Positions 26,786 to 36,525 of a DNA stretch of 64,000 bases are shown one piece after another; the stretch's first letter is position 1; the number at the start of each line of letters is the position of its first letter. The stretch is from Arthrobacter sp. KBS0702. GTDB lineage: Bacteria > Actinomycetota > Actinomycetes > Actinomycetales > Micrococcaceae. The translations under genes were made by a program, and so were the position numbers. The stretch spans positions 248,001 through 312,000 of the forward strand of contig NZ_CP042172.1 of NCBI RefSeq assembly GCF_005937985.2. Reading direction: 5' to 3'. The notes under the pieces were generated by a model that did not search any database, was not told the origin of the DNA, and saw only the letters and a program-made list of their open reading frames with translations.

Positions 26786-28483
26786 ATGGCACCCGCCGAT
26801 TTCACCACCGGTGCCCGCCCGGTCAAAGCAGCCCGCGGCACCGAGCTCACTGCCAAGAGCTGGCAGACCGAGGCCCCGCTGCGCATGCTGATGAACAACC
26901 TGGACCCCGAGGTCGCCGAGCGCCCGGAGGACCTGGTGGTCTACGGCGGCACCGGCCGCGCCGTCCGGTCCTGGGCGGCGTTCGACGCCATCACCCGCAC
27001 CCTGGAGACCATGGAAAAGGACGAGACCCTGCTGGTCCAGTCCGGCAAGCCCGTCGGTGTCTTCCGCACCAACGAGTGGGCGCCGCGCGTGCTGCTGGCG
27101 AACTCCAACCTCGTCGGTGACTGGGCCACCTGGCCCGAGTTCCGCCGGCTCGAGGCCGAGGGCCTGATGATGTACGGCCAGATGACCGCCGGGTCCTGGA
27201 TCTACATCGGCACCCAGGGGATCCTGCAGGGCACCTTCGAAACCTTCGCCGCGATCGCCCGCAAGCTCACCGGGGATGAGAACGGCACGCTTGCCGGCAC
27301 CCTGACCCTCACCGGCGGCTGCGGCGGCATGGGCGGCGCCCAGCCGCTCGCCGTCACCCTGAACGAGGGCGCCTGCCTAATCGTCGACGTCGACGAGAGC
27401 CACCTGCGCCGCCGCGCCGGCAAGCGCTACCTCGACGAGGTGGAGACCGACCTCGACGCCGCCATCGCCAAGGTCCTGAAAGCCAAGGAAGAGCGCCGCG
27501 GCTGGTCGGTGGGCTACGTCGGCAACGCCGCCACAGTCTTCCCGGAAATCCTGCGCCGCCACAACGCCGGCGAGCTCACCGTGGACATCGTCACGGACCA
27601 GACCTCCGCGCACGACCCCCTGAGCTACCTGCCCGAAGGCATCACGGTCGAGGAATGGCACCGCGAGGCCGCCGCCGACCCGGAAGGCTTCACCAAGAAG
27701 GCCCAGGCCTCGATGGCCAAGCACGTCCAGGCCATGGTCGAATTCCAGGACGCCGGCGCCGAGGTGTTCGACTACGGCAACTCGATCCGCGACGAGGCCC
27801 GCAAGGGCGGCTACGACCGGGCCTTCGAATTCCCCGGCTTCGTGCCGGCCTACATCCGGCCGCTGTTCTGCGAGGGCCTCGGCCCGTTTCGCTGGGTCGC
27901 CCTGTCCGGCGACCCGGAGGACATTGCGGTGACGGACAAGGCGATCAAGGCGCTCTTCCCGGAGAACAAGCACCTGCACCGCTGGATCGACGCCGCGCAG
28001 GAACGGGTGGAGTTCGAAGGCCTGCCGGCCCGCATCTGCTGGCTGGGCTACGGCGACCGCGCCAAGGCCGGCCTGCTGTTCAACCAGCTCGTCAGGGAGG
28101 GCAAGGTCAAGGCCCCCATCGTGATCGGACGTGACCACCTAGACTCCGGCTCCGTCGCCTCTCCGTACCGCGAGACCGAGGCCATGGCCGACGGCTCCGA
28201 CGCGATCGCGGACTGGCCGCTGCTCAACGCCCTGCTCAACACCGCCTCCGGCGCCACCTGGGTCTCCATCCACCACGGCGGCGGCGTCGGCATCGGCCGC
28301 TCCATCCACGCCGGCCAGGTCTCGGTCGCCGACGGCACCGACCTCGCGGCGCAGAAGCTCGAGCGCCTGCTCACCAACGACCCCGGCATGGGCGTCATCC
28401 GCCACGCCGACGCCGGCTACGACCGTGCCGTCGAGGTCGCCAAGGAACGCGGCGTACGCATCCCCATGAATGAAAGCAAATAG
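26786..28483 (+). CDS. hutU: Urocanate hydratase
   Basis: 565 residues, the normal length. The start ATG has AAAGGAG 7 nt upstream. Family marks include [20 protein letters not shown], the NAD-binding [15 protein letters not shown] and the near-C-terminal [20 protein letters not shown]. The enzyme converts urocanate to imidazolonepropionate, step two of histidine breakdown, using tightly bound NAD+. hutH follows after 9 nt. Confidence 0.97.
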   Translation: MAPADFTTGARPVKAARGTELTAKSWQTEAPLRMLMNNLDPEVAERPEDLVVYGGTGRAVRSWAAFDAITRTLETMEKDETLLVQSGKPVGVFRTNEWAPRVLLANSNLVGDWATWPEFRRLEAEGLMMYGQMTAGSWIYIGTQGILQGTFETFAAIARKLTGDENGTLAGTLTLTGGCGGMGGAQPLAVTLNEGACLIVDVDESHLRRRAGKRYLDEVETDLDAAIAKVLKAKEERRGWSVGYVGNAATVFPEILRRHNAGELTVDIVTDQTSAHDPLSYLPEGITVEEWHREAAADPEGFTKKAQASMAKHVQAMVEFQDAGAEVFDYGNSIRDEARKGGYDRAFEFPGFVPAYIRPLFCEGLGPFRWVALSGDPEDIAVTDKAIKALFPENKHLHRWIDAAQERVEFEGLPARICWLGYGDRAKAGLLFNQLVREGKVKAPIVIGRDHLDSGSVASPYRETEAMADGSDAIADWPLLNALLNTASGATWVSIHHGGGVGIGRSIHAGQVSVADGTDLAAQKLERLLTNDPGMGVIRHADAGYDRAVEVAKERGVRIPMNESK

Positions 28484-28492
28484 GACTTCGCC

Positions 28493-30199
28493 ATGACTCT
28501 CCTCCCCACGAACTCCCTAACCTCGCAAGTCCCCACCGGCTCCCAGCCTTCGCAAGCTCAGGCCGGGTCCCTCGCCGGTGGGGCCCCTCGGCCAGGGAAC
28601 CCTGTCCGCGTGGCCCCAACGCACGAACCGCTCACCGTAACCCTCGGCTCCAGCGGTGTCACCCCCGAGGACGTCGTCGCCGTCGCCCGCCACGACGCCC
28701 ACGTGACCATCTCCCAGGACGCCCTCGACGCCGTCGCCAAGGTCCGCGCCCACATCGACGACCTCGCACACAGCGAGACGCCCGCCTACGGCATCTCCAC
28801 CGGTTTCGGCGCCCTGGCCAACCGGCACATCCCGGGCGGGCTGCGCACCCAGCTGCAGAAATCCCTGATCCGCAGCCACGCCGCCGGCATGGGCCCGGCC
28901 GTGGAACGCGAGGTGGTCCGCGGCATCATGTTCCTGCGCGCCAAGACCCTGGCCTCCGGCCGCACCGGCGTCCGGCCCGTGGTGCTGCAGACCATGGTGG
29001 ACGTCCTCAACGCCGGCATCACCCCGGTGGTCCGGGAATTCGGCTCGCTCGGCTGCTCGGGCGACCTCGCCCCGCTGTCCCACTGCGCCCTGGTCCTGAT
29101 GGGCGAAGGCGAAGCGGCCGGCCCGGACGGCACGCTGTACGGCCCCAAGGGTGCCCGCCCGGTCGCGGAACTCCTCGCCGCGCACGGAATCGAACCCGTC
29201 ACCCTCGCCGAGAAGGAGGGCCTGGCCCTGGTCAACGGGACCGAGGGCATGCTCGGCATGCTGCTGATGGCCATCGCGGACCTCCGCGAGCTGCTCACGA
29301 CGGCGGACATCACCGCCGCGCTGAGCGTCGAGGCGCTACTCGGCACCGACCAGGTATTCCTGCCCGAGCTGCACGCCGCGCTCCGCCCGCACCCGGGCCA
29401 GGCCGCCGCGGCGGACAACATGCTCCGGGTGCTGTCCGACTCGCCGATCGTCGCCTCGCACCGGATCAACGACACCAAGGTCCAGGACGCCTACTCGCTG
29501 CGCTGCGCACCCCAGGTCGCCGGCGCCGTCCGCGATACCGTGGACCACGCCGCCCTGGTCGCCTCCCGCGAACTCGCCGCCGCGATCGACAACCCGGTGG
29601 TCCTGCCGGACGGCCGGGTCAGCTCCAACGGCAACTTCCACGGCGCCCCGGTGGCCTACGTGCTGGACTTCCTGGCGATCGCCGTCGCGGATCTCAGCTC
29701 CATCGCCGAACGCCGGACCGACCGGATGCTGGACCCGGCCCGCTCGCACGGGCTGCCGGCCTTCCTGGCCGCCGACCCGGGCGTCGACTCGGGCCTGATG
29801 ATCGCCCAGTACACCCAGGCCGGGCTGGTCTCGGACAATAAGCGCCTCGCCGTGCCCGCGTCGGTGGACTCGATCCCGAGCTCCGCAATGCAGGAGGACC
29901 ACGTCTCGATGGGCTGGCACGCGGCCCGCAAGCTTCGCCGCGCGGTGGAGAACCTGCGCCGCGTCCTGGCAATCGAACTCGTGACCTCGGCCCGGGCCCT
30001 GGACATCCGCACCCAGCTCTCCGGCGGGGAACTGACCCCGGGACCGGCCGGGGCCGCGGTAATCGCGGTGCTGCGCGACGTCGTCGAGGGCCCGGGCACT
30101 GACCGTTTCCTCTCACCCGAACTGGAGGCCGCCGACCTGCTGGTCGCCTCCGGGAAGGTCCGGGCCGCCGCCGAATCCGCCGTCGGAAATCTGGCCTGA
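28493..30199 (+). CDS. hutH: Histidine ammonia-lyase
   Basis: 568 residues. The lyase fold is complete (TPAYGISTGFGALANR, GSLGCSGDLAPLSH, SIPSSAMQEDHVSMGWHAARK). The prosthetic MIO group is usually made from Ala-Ser-Gly; here the triad is C188-S189-G190. The first 40 or so residues are low complexity and lie before the usual start region; GTG at about 28610 is an alternative start. The reaction removes ammonia from histidine to give urocanate. It is in one operon with hutU. Confidence 0.95.
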   Translation: MTLLPTNSLTSQVPTGSQPSQAQAGSLAGGAPRPGNPVRVAPTHEPLTVTLGSSGVTPEDVVAVARHDAHVTISQDALDAVAKVRAHIDDLAHSETPAYGISTGFGALANRHIPGGLRTQLQKSLIRSHAAGMGPAVEREVVRGIMFLRAKTLASGRTGVRPVVLQTMVDVLNAGITPVVREFGSLGCSGDLAPLSHCALVLMGEGEAAGPDGTLYGPKGARPVAELLAAHGIEPVTLAEKEGLALVNGTEGMLGMLLMAIADLRELLTTADITAALSVEALLGTDQVFLPELHAALRPHPGQAAAADNMLRVLSDSPIVASHRINDTKVQDAYSLRCAPQVAGAVRDTVDHAALVASRELAAAIDNPVVLPDGRVSSNGNFHGAPVAYVLDFLAIAVADLSSIAERRTDRMLDPARSHGLPAFLAADPGVDSGLMIAQYTQAGLVSDNKRLAVPASVDSIPSSAMQEDHVSMGWHAARKLRRAVENLRRVLAIELVTSARALDIRTQLSGGELTPGPAGAAVIAVLRDVVEGPGTDRFLSPELEAADLLVASGKVRAAAESAVGNLA

Positions 30200-30364
30200 C
30201 GGCAAAGAAAATACGAGGCGGGAAGGGAATTTCCGGCAGCCCCGAAATAGTGGGCAACACGGCCCACGGGGCCAAGGGAAATGTAGTAAAAATATGACCA
30301 AGCCCACACCAAAGATGTTGTGGCCCAGAAATTGAAAAACGAACCTACAAAGGGGTAGCAGTTC

Positions 30365-30601
30365 ATGAAAGCACGCGGGACGGTCATGTCCAGGCGCACG
30401 GCGTTCGCCGGCACGGTCTCCGACTGGAGGAGCCTCAAGACAGGGGACCGGGTCGAAATTGTGAAGCACGCACAGTTGCTGGCGGCAGGAGAAGTCGAAG
30501 AGGTCTCGGCCAGCGGCAACGTGCTCTGGCTGGTGCCGGGAGCGCCGTCCGAGGCGCAGCTCTTCCTGAAGTCCGACGGCGTGCAGGTGCGGCGGAGCTA
30601 G
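30365..30601 (+). CDS. Small hypothetical protein
   Basis: 78 residues, basic N-terminus then a beta-rich body (LKTGDRVEIVKHAQLLAAGE, then NVLWLVPGAPSEAQLF), suggestive of a small SH3-like barrel. AAAGGGG precedes the ATG by about 9 nt. The ATG at codon 8 is an alternative start. Upstream 165 bp are AT-rich and may hold its promoter. Function unknown. Confidence 0.65.
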   Translation: MKARGTVMSRRTAFAGTVSDWRSLKTGDRVEIVKHAQLLAAGEVEEVSASGNVLWLVPGAPSEAQLFLKSDGVQVRRS

Positions 30602-30628
30602 TCGCCTCGCGCCGCCAGCGGCAAGCAG

Positions 30629-30664
30629 AAGGGCCGGCGCGGGGAGTTCCCCGCACCGGCCCTT
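30629..30664. terminator. Bidirectional terminator between two convergent small genes
   Basis: AAGGGCCGGCGCGGGGA (30629-30645) pairs, with one bulge-like mismatch, with TCCCCGCACCGGCCCTT (30648-30664). It serves the plus gene ending at 30601 and the minus gene ending at 30688. Confidence 0.8.
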
Positions 30665-30687
30665 TGCCGTCTCGCAGCCAGCGCAGG

Positions 30688-30924
30688 CTAGGCGGCGACG
30701 TCCTCGTGGGTTTCGCCGAAGGGCACGGTGTCGTCGAGCGCGACCGTGTAGGCGCCGGGTTCATGCCGGGTGACCCGGATCCCGCACCGGCGGTCCCGGA
30801 CGGCCGAGGCGATGAGGGTGTTGACGGCATTTTCGAGGCCGTGGTGGACCTCGTGGGCGCTGGCGAACGAGAGCCTGATGGACGTCGTGTCAGCGGCCTG
30901 GGTCTGCATAGTGGGTGTGTTCAT
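30688..30924 (-). CDS. Small hypothetical protein
   Basis: 78 residues with AGGAAAG before the ATG. The text IRLSFASAHEVHHGLENAVN suggests a small alpha/beta fold; no membrane segment. No family recognised. It is flanked by a terminator and a divergent antiporter gene. Confidence 0.6.
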   Translation of the reverse strand: MNTPTMQTQAADTTSIRLSFASAHEVHHGLENAVNTLIASAVRDRRCGIRVTRHEPGAYTVALDDTVPFGETHEDVAA

Positions 30925-31115
30925 TGACTGGTCTTTCCTAGAATCCGGCCGGTTGGCCGCCCTCCATTCTAGTCTGTCCGGCGTGGCTTACCCGCCCGGA
31001 GCCGATAGTGTGCAGGTGGCGGTATATCTTTTGAGGCGAGGGGCGCCGTTCTGGTTGGAACGGCGCCCCGACCCATTCCAGGCCCGCATCCCGCTCGCGG
31101 CAGGAGGACGTGCAC

Positions 31116-32420
31116 GTGTTTGAGGCTCCCAGTGTTGTCTATACCGCGGCCGGCATCGCCGTTTTCATCGCGGCCGTGCTGCCCAAGCTGCTGCGCCGGG
31201 CGCCCCTCTCGATGCCCATGGTGTTCCTCGGCGCGGGCATGCTGGCCTTTACCCTGATGGCCGCCCTGCCGGACCCCGACCCGCTGCAGCACGGTGAGTT
31301 CGTCACCTCCCTGACTGAAGTCTGCGTCATCGTCTCGCTGATGGGCGCCGGGCTGGCGCTGGACCGGCCGCTCGGACGGCGGCAGTGGTCAACAACCTGG
31401 CGGATGCTCGGACTGGCCATGCCGCTGTGCATCATTGGCCTGACCGTGCTGGGACTCTGGTTCCTCGGCCTCGGCCTGGGCGCCGCCCTCCTCGTCGCGG
31501 CAGCCCTGGCCCCCACCGATCCGGTCCTGGCCTCCGAGGTGCAGGTGGGGGAGCCCGCCGACGAGGAGGCAGGTACCGAGCGGGAGGACGAGATCCGTTT
31601 CGGACTGACCTCCGAGGCTGGCCTGAACGACGGCCTTGCGTTCCCGTTCGTCTACCTCGCCATCGCCATCAGCTTCGTGGGGGCGTCGCCGTCCGGCTGG
31701 CTGGGACACTTTCTGGCGGTGGATGTGCTCTGGCGGATCGGCGTCGGCGTGCTGCTCGGACTGGCCACGGGGAAGCTGCTGGGGCGGCTCTTCTTTACGG
31801 CCCGGCATGAGAGCGTCCGGCTGTCCAACCACTCCGAGGGTTTCGTGGCGCTGGCGGCAACGTTCCTGGCCTACGGCGTCACGCAGATGGTGGAGGGCTA
31901 CGGCTTCGTCGCGGTGTTCGTCTGCGCCGTCACCATCCGGGCCGCCGAGCGCACGCACGGCTTCCACCGCGTCATGCACTCCTACGTGGAGCAGCTGGAG
32001 CGGCTGCTGACGGTGGTCATCCTGGTCCTGCTGGGCGGGGCCATCGCGCGCGGCCTGCTGGCCGGGATCGGCTGGGCCGAGGTGCTCGTGGCGCTGGCGT
32101 TCCTGCTGCTGGTGCGCCCGCTGGCCGGCTGGCTCGGGCTGGCCCGGGGCAAGACCGGCCCCCGCGAACGCATCGCCATCTCCTTCTTCGGCATCCGCGG
32201 CATCGGCTCCCTGTACTACCTCGCCTACGCCCTCGGCCACGGGAACTTCGGTGCCCAGGCGGAGCAGCTCTGGGCCTTTGTGGGGCTGGTGGTGGCGATG
32301 TCGATCGTGCTGCACGGCGCGACGACGGCGCCGGTGATGAACCGGCTGGACCGGCTGCGTGAGCGCCGCGCGGTGGAACAGCACGGCGACGAGGGCCAGG
32401 CACCGCACACGGCTATCTGA
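31116..32420 (+). CDS. Cation:proton antiporter (CPA1/NhaP-type)
   Basis: 434 residues with 11-13 membrane segments. The core has ALAPTDPVLASEVQVG, the TDP motif of the ion site, and GLTSEAGLNDGLAFPF with the acidic residues of the CPA1 family. AGGAGG stands 8 nt before the GTG at 31116 but only 2 nt before the GTG at 31110, so the later start is preferred. It exchanges Na+ or K+ for protons at the membrane. Confidence 0.9.
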   Translation: MFEAPSVVYTAAGIAVFIAAVLPKLLRRAPLSMPMVFLGAGMLAFTLMAALPDPDPLQHGEFVTSLTEVCVIVSLMGAGLALDRPLGRRQWSTTWRMLGLAMPLCIIGLTVLGLWFLGLGLGAALLVAAALAPTDPVLASEVQVGEPADEEAGTEREDEIRFGLTSEAGLNDGLAFPFVYLAIAISFVGASPSGWLGHFLAVDVLWRIGVGVLLGLATGKLLGRLFFTARHESVRLSNHSEGFVALAATFLAYGVTQMVEGYGFVAVFVCAVTIRAAERTHGFHRVMHSYVEQLERLLTVVILVLLGGAIARGLLAGIGWAEVLVALAFLLLVRPLAGWLGLARGKTGPRERIAISFFGIRGIGSLYYLAYALGHGNFGAQAEQLWAFVGLVVAMSIVLHGATTAPVMNRLDRLRERRAVEQHGDEGQAPHTAI

Positions 32421-32450
32421 GGTCCCGCGGGGGCGGACGCCGCGCCCCGG

Positions 32451-33422
32451 CTACCGCAGCAGCGTGTTGATCAGCCGCGCGGCGACCCTGGCGGTGCGGC
32501 CGTCGACGTCGAACTCCGGGTTGAGCTCCGCAACGTCCAGATGCAGCAGCTTCCCGCTCGCGGCCACCTGCCGGCAGACCGCGCTGATCACCGGCAGCTG
32601 GACGCCGTAGGCGGCCGGGGCGCTCACCCCTGGCGCCACCGACGCCGGCAGCACGTCCAGGTCGATGGTCAGGTACAGCGCGTCCACCTGCGCCAGGAAC
32701 GCGGCCACAAAGGCGTGCGCCGCCTCCGGGGAACAGTCCTCGTCCAGCAGGTAGTCCACTCCGAGCTCGGCGGCGGTGCGGAACAGTGCGGGGGTGTTGT
32801 TGGGTTCGGAGATCCCGACGACGGCATACTGCAGTTCGCGGCCCGCGGCGGCTTCGGCCCGGGCCATCTGCAGGAACGGGGTACCGGAACTGGGCACGGG
32901 CTCGTCGCGGAGGTCGAAATGGGCGTCCAGGTTCAGCACGCCCACCCGGAGGCCTTCGCGGACCGCGGCGGAGCCGGCGACGCCGAGGTAACTGGCGAAG
33001 GCGGTTTCGTGGCCGCCGCCGAGCACCACGGGCATGGCGCCGGCGTCGAGCAGTGCGGTGATGGCGAGCCCGGCCCGCGCCTGCCCGGCCTCCAGTGCGT
33101 CGCCGGTGACGGTGACGTCGCCGGCGTCGCGCACCTCCCGGTCCAGGTGGAAGGCGAGCGGGCCGAGGGCGGCACGGATGGCTGCCGGTGCGGCCGCCGC
33201 CCCGACCCGGCCCTTGTTGCGCCGCACGCCGGCATCGCTGCCGAAGCCGAGGATGACGGCGGGCCGGGGGGCGGAGGAGCCGGCCGGCTGCCGGTGCCCG
33301 AGCGGGTGGGCAGCGTAGGGCGTCACGGCCTGCCACCAGCGGCGGTGCTCGGCGCCATCGCCGTCGAACCGCCCGGTCCAGGGCTGCGGCGGGACATCAA
33401 CGGCGGTGGCGGGAGAAGGCAT
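32451..33422 (-). CDS. hutG: Formimidoylglutamase
   Basis: 323 residues of the arginase/agmatinase family. The two-manganese site is shown by LGGGHE, LNLDAHFDLR and TIDLDVLPASVAPG. The C-terminal pattern APAAYGVQLP and the hut setting fit HutG, which splits formimidoylglutamate to glutamate and formamide, the last step of histidine breakdown. It is apart from hutUH and on the other strand; hutI is not in the window. Agmatinase is the alternative. Confidence 0.87.
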   Translation of the reverse strand: MPSPATAVDVPPQPWTGRFDGDGAEHRRWWQAVTPYAAHPLGHRQPAGSSAPRPAVILGFGSDAGVRRNKGRVGAAAAPAAIRAALGPLAFHLDREVRDAGDVTVTGDALEAGQARAGLAITALLDAGAMPVVLGGGHETAFASYLGVAGSAAVREGLRVGVLNLDAHFDLRDEPVPSSGTPFLQMARAEAAAGRELQYAVVGISEPNNTPALFRTAAELGVDYLLDEDCSPEAAHAFVAAFLAQVDALYLTIDLDVLPASVAPGVSAPAAYGVQLPVISAVCRQVAASGKLLHLDVAELNPEFDVDGRTARVAARLINTLLR

Positions 33423-33518
33423 GCTCCTAGCTCACCCCAGCCCGGGCCGGAAAACCAGCAGCGCCGCCGCCGGAGTGTCCGAAATCCCGGAACCTTTTCC
33501 CAAAGCCGGTTAAACGCC

Positions 33519-33594
33519 GCCGAGTCCGCAATTGGCGGCAGTGTTTTCCGAAAGACGAAAGACGAAAGACACTGCTGCGGACTGCGGACTCGGC
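33519..33594. repeat. Long two-part inverted repeat with a triple heptamer loop
   Basis: GCCGAGTCCGCA (33519-33530) pairs exactly with TGCGGACTCGGC (33583-33594). Inside it GCGGCAGTGT (33535-33544) pairs with ACACTGCTGC (33569-33578) with one G-U pair. The loop holds GAAAGAC three times in tandem (33550-33570). It sits between hutG and the purine permease gene and could be a terminator for the latter or a dispersed palindromic element. Confidence 0.75.
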
Positions 33595-33608
33595 GGGAAG
33601 GGGAGGCC

Positions 33609-35051
33609 CTAGTGGATGCCGAGCGCGGCCTCGATCGGGCCGATGCCGAAGAACAGCAGGAACGCGGCGGCCACGGCCCACATCAGCGGGTGCACCTCGC
33701 GGGCGCGGCCCTGAACCAGGCGGATCAGCACGAAGGAGATGAACCCGGCGCCGAGGCCATTGGCGATCGAGTACGTGAACGGCATCAGCGTGAACGTCAG
33801 GAACGCCGGGATCGCGATGCCCCAGTCCTGCCAGTCGATCTTGCCGACCTGGGACACCATCATGAAGCCGACGACGACGAGCGCCGGAGCCACGGCTTCG
33901 AACGGCACCAGGTTGATCAGCGGGGTGAAGAACATGGCGACGAGGAACAACAGTCCAGTGACGATCGAGGCCAGGCCGGTCCGGGCGCCCTCGCCAATGC
34001 CGGCGCCGGACTCGACGTAGATCTGGTTGGAGGAGACGGACGCGCCGCCGCCCACGATGGCGCCCAGGGCGTCGATCTGCAGCACCCGGTCCACGTTGGG
34101 GATGTTGCCGTCCTTGTCGATGGTGCCGGCCTCGGTGGCCAGGCCCACCATGGTGCCCATGGCGTCGAAGAAGATGCTCAGCAGGATCACGAAGGCCAGC
34201 AGGGTGGCGGCCACGAAGCCGAGGTGCTCGAACGCGCCGAACGGGTTGGCCTTGCCGATCAGGGACAGGTCCGGGGCGGCCCACTCGGTGAACTTGGGCG
34301 CCACGAGGGACCAGCCCTGCGGGTTGAAGGTCTTGCCGTCGAAGCTGGGCCCGATGTGCAGGGTGAATTCCAGGATCACGGACAGGATGGTGGAGCTGAT
34401 GATACCGATCAGGATGGCGCCCTTGACCTTGCGCACCACGAGGGCGATGGTCAGGACCAGGCCGATCACGAACACCAGAGTGGGCCAGCCAAGGAGCTTG
34501 CCGTCGAAGCCGAGGCCCACGGGGACGGTGGTGCCCGCGACGTCCGGGATGCGGCGGACGAAGCCGGCGTTGACCAGGCCGATCAGGGCGATGAAGAGGC
34601 CGATGCCCACCACGATCGCCGTCTTCAGCCCTTCGGGGACGGCCCGGAACACGGCGGTCCGGAAGCCCGTGAGGACCAGGATCAGCATGGTGACACCGGA
34701 GAGGACCACCAGGCCCATCATGTCCGGCCAGGTCAGGCCCGGGTTGGTGGCGACGGTGACGGCCACGAACGCGTTGACGCCGAGGCCGGTTGCCAGCGCG
34801 AAGGGGTGCTTGGCCCAGGCGCCCATCAGGATGGTCAGGATGCCCGCCACGAGGGCCGTGACGGCGGCGACGGCCGGGAAGCCGAGCGTTCCGCCGGAGG
34901 AATCCGGCCCGGAGAGGATCAGCGGGTTCAGGACCACGATGTAGCTCATGGCAAAGAACGTGGCGAACCCGCCACGGATCTCGCGTGAGAAGTTCGACCC
35001 CCGCTCGGAAATCTTGAAATACCGGTCGAGTGCAGAGCCCTGCTTAAGCAA
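33609..35051 (-). CDS. NCS2-family purine permease (AzgA-like)
   Basis: 480 residues, about 12-14 membrane segments. FFAMSYIVVLNPLILSGPDS and LSIFFDAMGTMVGLATEAG are marks of the AzgA group, which takes up adenine, guanine or hypoxanthine with protons. The start is TTG at 35051, with GGAGG 5 nt upstream; no ATG or GTG fits better. Confidence 0.9.
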   Translation of the reverse strand: MLKQGSALDRYFKISERGSNFSREIRGGFATFFAMSYIVVLNPLILSGPDSSGGTLGFPAVAAVTALVAGILTILMGAWAKHPFALATGLGVNAFVAVTVATNPGLTWPDMMGLVVLSGVTMLILVLTGFRTAVFRAVPEGLKTAIVVGIGLFIALIGLVNAGFVRRIPDVAGTTVPVGLGFDGKLLGWPTLVFVIGLVLTIALVVRKVKGAILIGIISSTILSVILEFTLHIGPSFDGKTFNPQGWSLVAPKFTEWAAPDLSLIGKANPFGAFEHLGFVAATLLAFVILLSIFFDAMGTMVGLATEAGTIDKDGNIPNVDRVLQIDALGAIVGGGASVSSNQIYVESGAGIGEGARTGLASIVTGLLFLVAMFFTPLINLVPFEAVAPALVVVGFMMVSQVGKIDWQDWGIAIPAFLTFTLMPFTYSIANGLGAGFISFVLIRLVQGRAREVHPLMWAVAAAFLLFFGIGPIEAALGIH

Positions 35052-35164
35052 TTGGTCCTCCGGGAGGGAAAAGGGGTGTTAGCTAAATCCTATTAGGCGT
35101 GACGGCGCCCACGCGCCAAACTCGCCTAGTCTGTAAGGAAGCCAACACTAGGAGCGGGCCGGCC

Positions 35165-35854
35165 ATGCGTTTGACCAGACAACTTCCGGGAGCCCTGCTG
35201 GGCCTGATCACGCTGCTTGCGTTCCTGCTGGGCGCCGCGCTGCTGGTTGCCGGACCGGCCTCCGCCCACGACTCGGTGGAATCGACCAGCCCCGCCGCCG
35301 GCGCGACGGTACCCACAGCGCCGGAAGCGGTGTCGCTCACCCTCAGCGAACGCCCGCTGGCGCTCGGCACCCAGATCAAGGTCAACGACGCGGCCGGCAC
35401 CAACTGGGCCGACGGCGCGGTGCAGATCGTGGACAACGTTGCGTCGCAGAAGCTCAAGGCGGGCGCCCCGGCCGGCCCCTACACGGTGCTATGGCGGGTC
35501 GCCAGCTCCGACGGCCACCCGATCGAGGGCACCTTCGGCTTTACCGCTGCAGGCGCCGCGCCGTCGGCGGGTGCGGGCGCGGCGGCGGGCGGCGCGGCGG
35601 GAACGGTGCCGACGCTGGGCACCGCCCAGCCGGGCACAACGGTCGCGCCGACGCCGGTGCCGGACGCCTCCCAGCCGTTCCCGTGGAGCATCGTGCTCTT
35701 CGTCGCGGTGGCCGTGGGCATCCTCGTGGCCCTGGCGCTGTCGGCGAAGCGGCGCCTCAACGCCGGCGACGACAGCGTCCCCGGCGCAGGAGACAGCGCG
35801 GGAAACGGCGCAGGAACAAACGGCGCAGGAAGCGGCGAGGGCGGCGGCTCCTAG
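35165..35854 (+). CDS. CopC-domain copper-binding protein
   Basis: 229 residues. A signal peptide ends in GPASA-HDS, putting the copper-ligand His at the new N-terminus, as in CopC. The domain continues with TSPAAGATVPTAPEAVSLTL and the second site in SSDGHPIEGTFGF. A Pro/Ala/Gly linker, one membrane segment (about 178-198) and a Gly/Asn tail follow, so it is anchored outside the membrane. It probably binds Cu(II) for uptake or tolerance. The gene overlaps the convergent flavoprotein gene by 4 bp. Confidence 0.9.
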   Translation: MRLTRQLPGALLGLITLLAFLLGAALLVAGPASAHDSVESTSPAAGATVPTAPEAVSLTLSERPLALGTQIKVNDAAGTNWADGAVQIVDNVASQKLKAGAPAGPYTVLWRVASSDGHPIEGTFGFTAAGAAPSAGAGAAAGGAAGTVPTLGTAQPGTTVAPTPVPDASQPFPWSIVLFVAVAVGILVALALSAKRRLNAGDDSVPGAGDSAGNGAGTNGAGSGEGGGS

Positions 35855-36525
35855 GCCGGCAGGGCCAATCCGCCGGGCAGCAGGGAGGGCATGCCGTCCG
35901 GGTTCACCTTGGCGGAAATCGCCTGTCCCACCAGCTTGGCCTGGCGGAGGACTTCCTTCGGCGTGGGGGTGATGAGTTCGCCGACGCCGACAAGGTACAT
36001 GCCGAGCGCGTGCATGGCGCCCATCAGGTTCTGGCCCGCGGCCACCCCCAGCTCGGCCAGCATGCGGCGCAACTGGCTGTGCGCGCAGCGGGTGAGGACC
36101 AGGTGGTCGGCGTAGAGGATCCCGTTGGGGGTGCTGACAGCCCAAGGTTGCATCCGGTGCGCAGCATCGTGAAGGTGCTCGCCGGCGTCGAGGCCGCCAA
36201 CGCCCAGACCGTCGGCGTCGAGGTGGTCCAGCTGCAGGGCGCGGACGTCATTGCGGATGTCGAGCTTGTGGCTGGCGGCGTAGTTCCGCAGGTGCCGCAG
36301 GATCTCGTTGCGTTCCCGGAGCGTGGCCGCATCCGCCGCGTCGCACCGCTGCAGCGAGGAGGTATTGGCCGGGTTCCCGGCTCCGAGGAGGTCCAGCCCG
36401 TCCACCACGATGGCGCCGACCCCGCGGCGCTGCAGCTCGCTGGCCACCGCCAGTCCGGAAAGCCCCGTGCCGATGACCACAGTGCTGGTCCGTTCGATTC
36501 CGCCGTACGCGGGCATGCTCGACAC
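35851..36525 (-). CDS. Small FAD/NAD(P)-binding oxidoreductase-like protein
   Basis: About 224 residues. The start TSTVVIGTGLSGLAVASELQ carries GxGxxG of a Rossmann fold, and an acidic residue ends strand two (IVVDGLDLLG). The chain is shorter than usual flavoprotein monooxygenases (350-450), so it may be a remnant or a small variant. GTG at 36525 has AAGGA 7 nt upstream and is preferred; ATG at 36516 is the alternative. Substrate unknown. Confidence 0.7.
   Translation of the reverse strand: MSSMPAYGGIERTSTVVIGTGLSGLAVASELQRRGVGAIVVDGLDLLGAGNPANTSSLQRCDAADAATLRERNEILRHLRNYAASHKLDIRNDVRALQLDHLDADGLGVGGLDAGEHLHDAAHRMQPWAVSTPNGILYADHLVLTRCAHSQLRRMLAELGVAAGQNLMGAMHALGMYLVGVGELITPTPKEVLRQAKLVGQAISAKVNPDGMPSLLPGGLALPA

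Noticed and set aside
32541..34988. Long plus-strand frame (about 815 codons) opposite hutG and the purine permease
   Set aside because: Antisense to two well-supported genes; product is His/Asp/Gly-rich shadow text.
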